From contig NW_025062478.1 in the NCBI RefSeq assembly GCF_000002995.4, forward strand, positions 9,028,001-9,092,000: a stretch of DNA of 64,000 nucleotides, given 5' to 3'. A program made the translations under genes and the position numbers. How positions within the stretch are numbered: the first letter of the stretch is position 1; the number at the start of each line of letters is the position of its first letter. Positions 26,601 through 41,333 of the stretch are shown piece after piece. A model generated the notes under the pieces. The model ran no database searches and was not told the origin of the DNA. It saw only the letters and a list, made by a program, of their open reading frames with translations. The DNA comes from Brugia malayi (taxonomy: Eukaryota; Nematoda; Chromadorea; Rhabditida; Onchocercidae).

Positions 26601-26729
26601 CAAATAAATCTCAAGAAGCACAAAACTAAGAATATCGTTCTGAGTGTCGCAACCCATTAGAACACATTAACTTCACAAAATTCTTACCGTAGTATGTCGT
26701 ACCAACGAAAGATATTACCTTTCTTCATA

Positions 26730-29700
26730 TTAAAAGGGCCGTGAAAGATCACTAGCTGTATCAGCTGCATGAAAAGGAGGTTGCTGTGGTAGTGCATCAT
26801 TATTATTAGAAGCACAGTTTGGTAGTAATGTTGCAACCGTACCGGCACTAAACATCCATTGTTCCGTTGTTGTTCCAGTCGCTCCCAAAGGGCCACCATA
26901 TGACAGTGCAGCCCGTGGTTTTAGTAATCGATCCATTTCCGATTCTGTCACAGTTTTTACTTGCACTGTAAAACTACTTTTCTTTCTTAAGTAAACAACT
27001 AAGAGCTTCACTGAATGATTCAAACAATAAGCATTAAGGATTAAGGGAATATGGCAGTCAAGCTTTTAAGTTCGAAGTAAAACTTAGCAAGAAAGGCCAA
27101 ATAGTTTTTTGTGCTAAATCAATTTAATAACTTAATAACTAAATAAATAAATTCTTGATCAACTTATTTCTCAAAAAAGAAAAAATCTATACTGAATTTA
27201 AAGCTTCTAACGTAGTTAAGGACAGAATTTCAAAACAAATTATTTACAAAATGGTGCTTCTGTTTTCATCCGTCGAATAATTTCCTCAGCAGGCTCCATG
27301 AATTTAACACACAGAAATGGAGCACCATGTGGACAAAATGCATGCACTACTTGGCCCACTTTCTGGCATAACATTTGTATTTGTTTCTCGTTCTGAAAAT
27401 TAGGGACCGACGAATAAGTAAGGAATCTGCATATGAATAGAGATATGTATCCGGAAGGTAGTTTTGATAAAAATAAGGCATTATGAAGAAAAACATCACA
27501 AAACATTGCATTGCTATATATTAATTAAACAGATATATATCCATAAACAATTAACTTACCACTCCATGTAGTTGCACGAAAACCCACTGATGCTGCTGCG
27601 GTTGTTGAAGACCAAACGGACTTAAATTGGAACGCTGATAAGGCCCTACACTTAGTCCAGAGCTACCTACGGGTCCACCTCGTACTGCTGTATGTCCAAA
27701 TGGCCCGATTCCTGTTAACCCAGATGCAATACGAGACTGTCGGACAGCAGCGGTACCTGTAGTCACTGAGGGCCACATGTCACTGGCAGCAAAAGCAGCT
27801 GGGTTAGCAGTACCACTGTTCCATCCTAAGTAACCAGCACTTGGACTCTAAAACAATAGTTGCTTAACAAAATAAAAACACAAAGGAAGAATACTGTTTC
27901 AAACTTGGAACAATTTAAAATTATTAAAGGAGATATATTGAAAAAGATTTAAAATTGGCTGAAGAAAACAGTGCAATAAAAGATAGATCCAGACCTCAAT
28001 TACGTTATACTGTCAGATATTTTTTAATCGAATCATTGGATTTTTCTCGCTAATTCTATTACTGCCGGACAACAGAATTATGGATTCTATGTGGAAACAT
28101 AACATATTAAGAACAAACATACACATTAAACAATAAAATGATGGTGCAAAAATAATTTACCCTGTTAATAGTCTGCAGATCATTTAAATAATTAGCTGTT
28201 GTAGTTACAGCACTCGATGAATTAGTAATCGCGCTACCTTGTGGTGAGCTGTTATTAGCACTACTACCATATAAATAAAAAGGTTGAGCGGCGGAGCCCG
28301 TTGTCAGCAGTGGATTTGGTTTACATGTACCTGGAGTTGCATTCGGGTCTTCTGCTACCTAAAAACAATGAATGGGAACTTCAGAAAGAAGTCATTGAAA
28401 ATAACAGCACATCAAAGATACTAAAATAATAATGAACGGGTCCAATTCCAGAGTAGGAAAAGACATCAATGTTTAGTTTTTGGGCTTTAGTTTGCAAAAT
28501 TATTTTAAGCAAAAATGGAATTCTACCTTATTGGGATCTCTCCATTCCCATTTCTTCCCCGGAACAAATTCCTGCGGTCCATCATCGACTGAAGCCATTT
28601 GAGCTTGTGTCTGACTCTGCTGGGGTGTTGGAGTACCATTACAAGACTGATTAGTTGATGACGATGCTCCTTGGTGTTGTTTCTCATTGGAACTGCTTGG
28701 ATCATCTTTATCAGTGATATCGGCAGCTGCAAATACGCAAATGATCAAGATTATCAATATTTCGTCGGATATCCTTCCTAGTCCGTTTGACAACCAAATG
28801 AAGAGATAGGATGTATAAGTTTTCATATACATCATATCCTTTTGGTAGATAAGAAAACATTATACCGATTACAATTGTTATGTTTCTTGATGACTAGAGC
28901 ACGAAAAATAAATTAAAAATACACTCATTTATTACCTTTATCACCAGTTCCGGACGGTGGCGGCGACCAATCCAGACTACCAACTTTCCAGTCAATTTTT
29001 CCGTCTATTGTCAATAACTGTGTGCCAGTAATGAGACCCGAAACGTTCGGATCTGATGAAGGTGCACACATCTAGAAAAGTCGCTTTATTGATATAGAAC
29101 TATATTGGGCTTCAGAACAAAGCTGTTAAAAGAAAATCATCATATGAACCTTTGATTGTAATGAGATTGTATGCAAGTATAGATAATCAATACTAACTGT
29201 ACTGAAAATAAAGCTCGAACTAAAAAATTTTTTTCTCGTAAATTTCACAAACATTTACTAACTAACCTTTTCACTGTTGCAGTCTTGCGCATTCGTTGCA
29301 TTCGCCTGTTTCCACTGCTGTAGACGGCTCTGTCCATCTTGCTGCTGCACAGGCGCTAAAGTGCCATTAATTAGAGCATTTGAACGAACTGAAAAAGATT
29401 AAAATAGGTCACAGAAGGAATTTACTTGACTAAAAAATACACACGAGGATTAATAATTGAGCTTCCAACCTTTCAATAATTGTTCATTTATTGAATTCCG
29501 CAGCTGCACAATTTCATTCTGTAAACCGTTTATTTCCACTGCTAAACGTTCCGATTCAACCTAAAATTTGATTGTCATATTTTATTGCATAGAATTAGCA
29601 GCTTTACCTTGAATGTTTGTTAATCTTTCGCCATATAGACTAAATATGTGATACATAGAATGATTTCATCTGCAATAAGAAATGTTTATAAATGTACTCC

Positions 29701-32700
29701 CACCTTCTGTGCTGGACTACTCATTGCGCGCATAACTTGCTGATATTCTTGCTGAGCTTGCTCAAGCTTAGGGAACTTTTGAAGAAGAGCGTTTAAGATA
29801 ACCAGGGCACTCTGCGGCAATGGACGATTAAGCATCGAAACATCTATTAGGCCTTTATTAACTGCGATACGGATCTGTAAAAATTTTAAATGAACAAATG
29901 TAAAAAATTGTTTGAAAAGTGATTGTAATGAGGCATTTTTGGGTGAAAGTGATCATAAGAATTTCTTCAGATGAAAACACCAGGTAATGCTATTGCTAAA
30001 ACGTTGTTCAGTATTACTTGCATAATGCATAATTGTGACAATCAAATGTTTCCTAAGAGCAACTGACTTAAATCATACCCGATCAGCAATCTGTTGTGTA
30101 AGTGAAGTGTACGGTGCTGTTCCTGCAATACCACCACTTCCAATATCAGGTCGAATCACTGCATTATCTAGTAAACCATGCATTCCAATGCCACCTACAG
30201 AAGGAGGCCCAGATACCTGAAAAGAAATATTGAAGTCTGTAAAATCAAAACTGACATGCTTTTCTTCCTCATCCTCTCAATAATTCGAGGGTATCGGGTG
30301 CGATAAAACAATGACAACCAATTCTTTTAAAATTAAAGAATAAAAGTCACAAACATTCGCAACAGAAAGTAATTCATGAATTTATGTCACAAATCATTAA
30401 AAGATCTGGTAGATGGTGGTTATCACCGACATTATCGAAAATATCAAGCTGGAAAATCACAAAATTCAAAACAGTTGAAAGAAAACTGAAAATAAGCGAA
30501 GTTTGAGAAAATTATTGAACATATAAAACATTAACCTTATCACCCCATGCACTGGGCTGTTGCTGCCATCGTTCTTGGTGTCCCGATGACGAAGGCTCTG
30601 GATGAGAACCTATAGAAACACATATTTGGAGAAAAGATACAAATTGAATAAGGCGGTGCAAATGAGATGCTAGTCCGAGAACTTCTCAGATATCAAAAAT
30701 GCAAATAAAAAATTCTGTAAATTCAAGTAGCAAACTCTTACCATCTGGCCACGGTCCATTACCAGTTGTAGTTGGAGTTGAAACGTTTGTTCCAGTTGCT
30801 GAACAGCAGGAACTCGTTGCATGTCCTATACCGGGACCACCCATTATGGCACCGTTGACGCCCGTACAAACGGTACTACCGTTTGATGATATTGCAATGA
30901 TGTTCCAGTCACCGCCGCTCGGTATTGCACTTTGTATGTGGGAATAATCATCCACCTCAGCATCTTTCCAACGTTTTATTTCCTGCACCAAACATTTACG
31001 TCGAAGAAATGCAACAGGAAGTAACTTCAATATTAAGAATCGTAAAACGCAAAGAATTTTCAAACTCACTACAGGTTGTTGACTTGGGTCACCCCAAATG
31101 GCAGTACCAGTATCACGTTGCACCTTCTTTTGCTTTGGGTTTGGATCGTGCCACATCATATCGTTATTCATTTCCTGCGGTTGTGGGGCAACCCACGGAC
31201 CAGGCGTTTGAGGATTTGGGTCATACTGCAAAAGAAATTTTGAGACACTGGAGCAATGAGCTCCAATGATTTTAGGGTGCATATTTATGAGAGCTGGATA
31301 GAATGAAGGGAGAATAGAAAAATTTTTGAGAAAATAGTACGAGCTTTAAAAATTATAAGCCACACAAACAAAATTCAATTTGCAAAGAAAACATACAAAA
31401 AAAAATTGAAAATTTTTTCTCGTAAATTGCTTAAAATAATAAACCTGCTCATTGAGATTTGGTAATGCAGAAGCTGATGGTTGCTGAAGTGTCGGATTTT
31501 GACCCCAAGCTGCCCCTACTTGCGGCGGCAGTGCTGCAGCTGCAGGATGAGCCGCTAATGTAGTGTTGGTCCACGGTGTTGCTGCATCGTGACGATGATG
31601 TGCCACTGCCGCAGCAGCTACAACTGCTGCAGCCGTAGCCCAGTCGGGGCCCGTAGTGCTTGATGTAGCTGCGGCATGTACTGGCCACTGAGTAACGGCT
31701 GCAAAGAAAAGATTTTATATACTTGATTTTAATAGATCTTAATGTGCAAATGAATAAAGCAAATTTAAAGTGATAAATGGAACACCTACGTGGAGCCCAA
31801 CGTGTATTCGCTGCTGCGGCTGATCCCCATTCCGTCGCTGATATTTTCGCATCAGTGGTAGCATGTATATTGCCAAAGCCTGCCAAACTACTCGTATCCC
31901 AAGGAGTTTGCTGAACAAATACCAACTAATAACAAATGAATGTACCTTAACTTGACTATCATTTCTAAAAAAAGATTTTTAGATCTTTCTTAGAACTAAG
32001 TCTGGAAATAACAGTATTTCTTGAAGACAACAACTGACTTTTTGAAGTGGAAACAAAAGATCTAACAAATTAAATTATCAATTCCTTCTTTAAATCACCT
32101 GATCTACTTTTACTTGGTTCCACTGCTGCTGTTGTTGGTCGTATCGTCCCTGCACTTGGCCTTGACCACTACGTCCGACCATATTTTTCTTTGCATGTTC
32201 GGCATATGTAGAAGCACCTGTTCCTGTATTTGGTGACGGTGTGCCTGGCCACTGTAATAAGCAATTTATATAAAGCTCAAGATCAAATATACAGTGATAA
32301 TATCAATATTAACAAAAAAAAAAATCTATGGTTTAAAGACCAGCTCGACACTTGTAGCATTAATTTTCATCCACTAGGATTAACAAGCTTTAACGCTCGA
32401 GCAGTTGGAGCTCATGAATCCAGTACTATTATGTGCTTTAGTATTGAGCTTGAACGGTATATTACTTGTGCAGCAGCTGAGAGTGGCCATGGATGGGCTG
32501 GACTTGGACCACTCGCAACATGTGGTCCCCATTGTGCACTTTGTGTATTCCATTGCTGTGTTTGGTGATGATCAAGCCAACGCTGTTGATTCCCTACGCC
32601 TCCATGTTGATCCTTTACCCGTACACCTACAAATCATTTAAAAATTAAATGGTTTTCATCATATCATCATAGTGGTGTCACAAAATACAAACCACAAAGT

Positions 32701-33125
32701 ATTAACAAATTTTTTTTAATATATTTGGCTCATCAAGCTCATCATAAACACACCAGTAGTTCGGTCAATTAAAATGATTAAACACACCAGTAGTTCGGTC
32801 AATTAAAATGATTAAACAAACTCACGAGTCCCGCTAATATTTCTAGGTACAAAGTCAATTCATTTGTAGTAATAATCAATAAATAAAAATATAATTCTGA
32901 AGCAGAGTTCAACATAACGATATCCCCCTACACATTAATCCTCATTAGAGCAGATTTTATAGGTAAAGAGATCGATGTACACTAACCACTAAATGATGGC
33001 TGAGATCCTGTAGCAGTACCACTGCCAGAACCAGTCGATGAATTACCATTGCCGCCACTGGAACTAGACATTGCAGCAGGAGCGTTCGAATTTCTAATGC
33101 TGCTACCACTTCCACCAGGCCACAT
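26730..33125 (-). CDS. GW182/TNRC6 family microRNA-silencing scaffold
   Basis: Eighteen exons: 32987-33125, 32466-32626, 32099-32251, 31790-31910, 31445-31698, 31073-31225, 30742-30982, 30536-30609, 30079-30216, 29704-29874, 29470-29560, 29267-29388, 28936-29071, 28527-28726, 28161-28358, 27560-27847, 27248-27392 and 26730-26965. All phases fit; 1006 residues. GW182 proteins bind Argonaute and recruit PABP and the CCR4-NOT/PAN deadenylases. Visible: an N-terminal part with many spaced tryptophans (EWGS, TRWAP, PWTN, AAWGQN, IWGDPS, GDWN, PWPDG, SAWGD); a UBA-like segment (about 455-535) with LIDVSMLNRPLPQSALVILN; a coiled coil (about 530-565); a PAM2-like EFVPGKKWEW followed by NATPG (about 703-728); and an RRM-like fold (about 872-930) starting WVFVQLHGV. 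The order matches animal TNRC6. C. elegans AIN-1/AIN-2 are the functional counterparts but are more reduced, so I give no worm symbol. Confidence 0.93.
32746..32813. repeat. Tandem duplication, 34-bp unit, two copies, in GW182 intron 1
   Basis: The unit AAACACACCAGTAGTTCGGT plus 14 further bases at 32746-32779 is repeated exactly at 32780-32813, and the first five bases begin a third copy. Perfect identity implies a recent duplication. It lies inside the first intron of the GW182 gene, away from splice sites. Confidence 0.92.
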
Positions 33126-33140
33126 TTGTTGAGCTGCCAA
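33126..33140 (-). other. Candidate spliced-leader or intron acceptor 5' of GW182
   Basis: On the minus strand ACATTTTTGGCAG (AG at 33135-33134) stands nine bases before the ATG at 33125. No upstream coding exon rich in G, W or S was found, so the site is either a trans-splice acceptor or joins a non-coding first exon farther up. If a coding first exon exists, the protein would be longer. Confidence 0.45.
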
Positions 33141-34948
33141 AAATGTGAGAGTTTTAGCTTCACGTGCGTGTATAATTTTACTGTATCTGTTATTAAACCT
33201 AAAAATAATGGAGTTTATTGACAAATAGGTGACAGTACAATAACGGAAAATGCAGTTCCAAGGATTCAACTACAGTTCCTGTCCCCTAAATTGCTAAACG
33301 AAGCACTTAAGATAAATAAAATCAATGCGAACAAAGAGACTCAACCCTAAATTACTTTCACTCAAATCATTGCAAAAATACTAAGAAACACCAGTACGAA
33401 GATGAGACATGTTACTTATATGGATAAACAGTGAGTAGAAATTATCTGCAAGAGGAAAATACAAAATTCCAGAAAAAAAAGAGTAAAATCTTAAAACATA
33501 GAAACTAAACCCTTTTTCTCTTCTTTGAATTATTGCGAAAACAATCTGAAGGGCTACAATTTGGAGGGAATGCAACAGTAATTATGACATGGTCTGTTTT
33601 CCAGATACTGCGATATGTTCAAGATAAAGCGACACAGCAAGAAAACTGTTACTGACTGAAGAGGTCAGGTCAAATAACGAGTGACATACGAAAACTACCT
33701 ATCGATTGGATAAGTTGAGGCAATCAATGACAATGGCAAACACAGACAGGAAAGTCGACTTTGTAAGACTTAAGAAATGGAGTAGAAGTAATTGTATGGA
33801 GCTGAAAAACTGAACCAAAAATCATCCAATACAGTCATTCTAACAATACTTTTTTCCGTCCCATCAGTACAACACACCTCCCCGCCATGATATTACTCCC
33901 ACTACACTTCATAGTTCTTACTATTTTCACTTGTTATGATGTTTCCCTGAATGTTTTTCTCTATTATTTCCTCTATAGGGTAGATTTGAGATTGAGACCT
34001 CTTTCTGCAGAAGTTAGAAAAGAACTTCTTTCCCAACTTTTGGCTTCTCTCATTTTACCATACATGCAGAAATATTCATCTCTTACGCATAACTTTTTTT
34101 GCCAGATATAACCTGAACTACAGATTGTTGCGAGACGTAAGTCATATCATATGAATATGAAATAATGCATGGAATGATTTTTTTTGAAATAAATGTTTAA
34201 ATATTTAAAATCCTGTTGAGAAAAAGGAAAAGACTCAACTCCTGCTCCTCCTACGTTTTTCCCACATATATTTCATAATGGTTTACTTCGATATTGGTCA
34301 GTAATTTGACAACAGATAGACTGATAAATTACTGCAACCGCAGTTGTAGCTAGAGTGCAAGACAGGACACTACGTATAGTACGTATCTGTATACGAGACA
34401 ATGAATTAACAGTTAACTAGCACTGCGACAAATCACTGATAACAGATGTAAACAGCATGACAGTATTATCTAAACACATTTACATTTCCATTCACTTTTA
34501 TATCAACACAGGAAAACACTGATGTAATATGCCGAATTAAAACTAATAAAGAGTAATGAATTAAATTTGGAATGAAATAGAAGGGTGGAAAACATGAAGA
34601 ACCACTTTTCCCTTTTACCAGTCAATAGCAACCGTAAAAACCGAGCAGTATAATTTTATCACTCATCAAATAAACCTTGTAAGATAGAGAAAAATATGAA
34701 GTAGAAGGAATACCGACAAATAATAAGGAAAAGTGATCGAATCAGAAGATGGACACGGCTGCAATCATTCAACTGCAAATGAAACACGTCACATACAATA
34801 ATTACACGTTTTACACAGTTCATATGCAACACAGCAAAGACTGAAAATAGAGCAGTGACAGACTACTGTAACCTGATATACCCCGATACATAATCAATAC
34901 TGGGTCAGTGAAGTACTCCAGCATATCACCCACCGATGCACTGGCCGT

Positions 34949-34991
34949 CACACACACGTACACACACACGCACACACACACATACACACAA
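34949..34991. repeat. CA-rich microsatellite
   Basis: An interrupted (CA)n tract with GTA, CGC and CATA interruptions. It faces the TG-rich tract at 35082-35114, with which it could pair. Confidence 0.9.
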
Positions 34992-35081
34992 CTGAGATTA
35001 TGTGCAGGAGATGTAAATAGTGAGCGCCTACGACATCAGCACACTCTGTCTCAGCCGCTGCCGCTGCTGCAGAGGCGATTT

Positions 35082-35114
35082 GAGTGTGTGTGTGTGTGTC
35101 TGTCTGTCTGTCTG
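35082..35114. repeat. TG/TCTG microsatellite
   Basis: (TG)8 passing into (TCTG)n. It is the approximate reverse complement of the CA tract about 90 bases upstream. Confidence 0.9.
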
Positions 35115-36917
35115 CCTATCTGATGTTTATGTTTGCAGCACATTGGTCTGCTCTCTGCATGTTCCTGGCATATGTTGTCGGTGACATGCTTAGCTGATGT
35201 ATGTGTCGTGTTATAGACAGACATTCAGTACGCCCACACCTACACGTACGCGAGATTCAGCTGCTGTTCAATCGATCTTATGTGTGTGTGTTGCTAAATG
35301 ATTGATTGACGTACATTTATTGCTCTGCAAGGACTATTTGAATACACTGAAGCACAGTTGACCTTTGCTAGTAAATGACTCACTGTGCTATGTCATCCAA
35401 GGGGTGTACTGTGATGGTCGGTCATGCGACATAAATGACGTGTATAGACGTGCGACACTTTCCCTCCACTTATCATAGGCAACAGATCATACGAATTGCT
35501 ATGCATCTGTCCATCACCACATACATACATATCATCTAGCCGCCCACATCCATCAATGTGCATGTGACCTTCGCGCTTTCGCTGATCCTCGTGGAGGGAG
35601 TAGTAGTCAAGGGCACGTGACAAAATAAACATTCCCGTAGTGTTAGGGTAGCTTCGAGAGAGTAATAAATGTGTACATAACTTCAAGCAGTCCTTCCAAT
35701 TGCCGTCTTCAAAAAGAGAATCGAACCAGAAATTCGCCAAAAATTTGCAAAAAAAAAGTTTCATATTGTCAGTGGTCTCTAGATTAGCAATTTATGGAGA
35801 ATTGATGATGGACACTTCTACTAGCAGTTAAAGCTTTTCCCGAGAACATATTCGGGTTGTTTATTTCTCATTGAACAAGTAGCAAATTGAATTATCTCAC
35901 AAAAGTCAACGAGCAACTAACTTACGCATCTGAAACAAAGACAAAGCTTGGAAGGAAAGAGGGAGAGAGAGGTCAAAGCAGAAATGATACTATCGCAGGT
36001 ATGAAAAAAGTGGGCAAGTGCGCAGTGCTGAATTCGCTAATCACATTTTGTTGACAAAATATTCGCACAATATCACTAGGCCATAACATTCACCAGGCCA
36101 TAACAGTATTAGCATCAGGGACAGAGTGTTCTGTACTATGAATCTGATGAGAATACTAAGCAGTAAACTAGACTATAAAGTATTACTGTAATGAACAGTT
36201 TATCAGTTTTGGTCTATATAGAAATTCCAGAGGGTAGTCCATAAATGATAGCTCAGATAATTTTATCAATAAAATTATTTGATCAAGAAGTGTTTTTCTA
36301 ATTATTAGCTATCGATGCTTTTAATTCAGGTGCATCTTGCAAATGATTCTATCCCACCTACTTTTAAATATCTTTAATTACTGATAAGCTGATATCGCTA
36401 TCATTTTGTTATACAAAAGTAAAATTAAGCTCACTGAATGAGTAATTCACAGAATGTCATTGCTATCATTTACTCAGTGTTATTTGTTGATTGTCAAAAC
36501 AATAACAATAATAAACCTAATTATAACCTCTGTAATTAGTATCACATTTACATCATCCGTAGCGATCAACTGCTATAGTGCACTTAATCAATAAATCTTT
36601 CTCATCGCAAAAAGTTTTTTAAACATTATTTGTTGGAGATGGAATTGTCAATGCATAAATATTTCAAAGCTAATCAATTTCCAAATGCTACAGGTTGAGA
36701 TTGCAGTGATATGTTATTTACTATTTACGGTTAATTACATACATTATTATTAAATGATACCTATTGCAAGCTAGCCTTCCTCAGTAACCCTTTTATTGTT
36801 AACAAAACGTTATTGTTTATTCTTTTTTTTTCTAGAATCAAACTTTACATATAACATTTTTTTTTTTTTTTTTGGTTGACATAGAACGAAAAATGATTTT
36901 ATTTAATTTTTTTAATT

Positions 36918-39743
<2,826 letters not shown>

Positions 39744-41333
39744 CAGAACAATCACAATATCCTCTTTTTTCGATTCCTCGCAAAAGAGTTATCAAGGAAT
39801 AATACACACCACAACACACTCACCAGCCGAATATTCTATCAATTACAAAATAATATTTACTCGTTTCCTTCAACTCTTTTTATACTAACAATATTTGCAT
39901 ATTATTTAAAAGATTTGATAAAGATCGAAAATCTCCTTTGTAATATGTCAAAAACTAATGAACTTAATCTTTTATATGTTAAAACTATAATTAAGTGATC
40001 ACATAATCATCATTAGATAGCACTTTAATGCTATCCTTGGTGATAACAATGATAATTTTTTCTTGACTTCTCTTTATTCACTTTACAAAGATAGAATTTG
40101 GATATAAGTGGATGTTTCTCGGATATAATTATCCAGTAATGTATATTGATCAGCACTTCAAACAAGAATATCATTGTGCAAATTTATCAATAAATGTGTG
40201 TGTATGTGTATGTGTGTATGTATGTGTATGTGTGTTTTCTATGGATGGATAATTTCTTAAATGCAAAGTGTATGTCGCATAAGTATAAGTGGAACTTAAA
40301 TTAGAGAATAGGTAGGAGCACGTGCATGTCACATTTCCATTCTATCTTTATTCCTACTACCTCCTTTCTTCTATTTCCTTTAATTTCTTAATCTCGAGAC
40401 TTTCAAATCTTTGCACTTACCATTTCGCTTTCTTAGCTTTTTTCTTTTAAATGGCTTAACATGCTTCTTTTCTTCTTTTTATGCCTCTTTTCATCTGAAT
40501 TATATGCTAAATTTCCTTGTTTTTTTTTTTTTTTTTTTTAAATTTTTAACAGAAATGATAATTATACAAATATGAATCAGTCTATTGCACCTGCAAAAGG
40601 AATGTAAATAGACTAAAATTATCGATTAAGGCTTGACAAGCAAAAGAAAACATTTTGGACTCATTTAATTTCATCTCATTTTCTGTGCTGATTTGTCTTG
40701 TCTAGATCACACATTTAAAGCTCTTTTGAACTATTAGTGTACTTTTCGATGGTTGTGTGTTGTGTTCATCTATTTCAATCATACCTTCATTTCATCTTTC
40801 AAATATAAAAACATAAAAACATTCGGTAGGTATAAATACAGCAAAATTTAAAAAAAAAGCTGAGATATTCAAAATAGGATAACAAAAATGATAATGATAG
40901 TGATAACGTTAAGGTGAAGTGTACTTATCATAGCTATTGCTTTTGCTTCAAGCTTAGGTTAACAATTGACTGATGCTAAACAACCTTAAGCATTTGACGA
41001 GAAGAAGCTTAAACGATAGTTATTAATCAAAATAGTAATCCTTTCTCATTTTTCTGTCTTGTTGTTTCTTTTCTTGTCCGTTTTATTCGTTCATTTTTCT
41101 TATTATTATTTTTTTTTTTTTAATTTCTTTTTCTTGCCTAAATATCATTTCATCGACTTTAAAGTTTTGGACTGGAGCCTAGGCTCTAAAAAGATATCAA
41201 AAAGCTCAATTTGGAATATTTGGAGAATTAAAAATATAATATAGTATGCCTGTAAAATAATAATAAATGCATCTGTAGAATAATGCTTCCTTGGCTTTGG
41301 CTTTGGCATCGATCGCGAGCTTTCGTGCTCTGA
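39744..41333. other. Intergenic stretch between the kinase and the Ly6-like gene
   Basis: About 1.6 kb between divergently transcribed genes. It holds a TGTGTA-type microsatellite at 40194-40236 and a run of about 20 T at 40519-40539. The signal-peptide exon of the Ly6-like gene could lie near its right end if the start used here is wrong. Confidence 0.55.
40194..40236. repeat. TG/TATG microsatellite
   Basis: Alternating TGTG and TATG units over about 43 bases, low complexity. Confidence 0.9.

Larger units (their letters stand above)
21892..26729. other. Gene-free stretch between cpsf-3 and the GW182 gene
   Basis: About 4.8 kb with no exon I can support. It should hold the 5' region of cpsf-3 and a possibly long 3' UTR of the GW182 gene. 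Landmarks are an alternating purine-pyrimidine TATACGTATATA-type tract at 22349-22386, the palindrome at 23561-23606 and an A run at 25982-25998. A plus-strand 101-codon frame at 25979-26284 begins in that A run and shows no motif. Confidence 0.6.
33141..36917. other. Gene-free stretch between GW182 and the CK1/TTBK-like kinase
   Basis: About 3.8 kb, holding the presumed promoter and 5' end of the GW182 gene. It contains a CA-rich microsatellite and a TG-rich microsatellite about 90 bases apart (34949-35114). A minus-strand frame at 35393-35764 is the longest open frame but has no motif or convincing splice frame. The part from about 34.9 to 35.6 kb is visibly richer in G+C than its surroundings. 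Confidence 0.55.

Noticed and set aside
30925..31269. Plus-strand frame of 114 codons inside GW182
   Set aside because: It is the antisense shadow of GW182 exons that read continuously in phase on the minus strand.
35393..35764. Minus-strand 123-codon frame
   Set aside because: It has no recognisable motif, cannot be joined in a convincing way to the GW182 exons, and has mixed composition typical of chance frames in less A+T-rich DNA.
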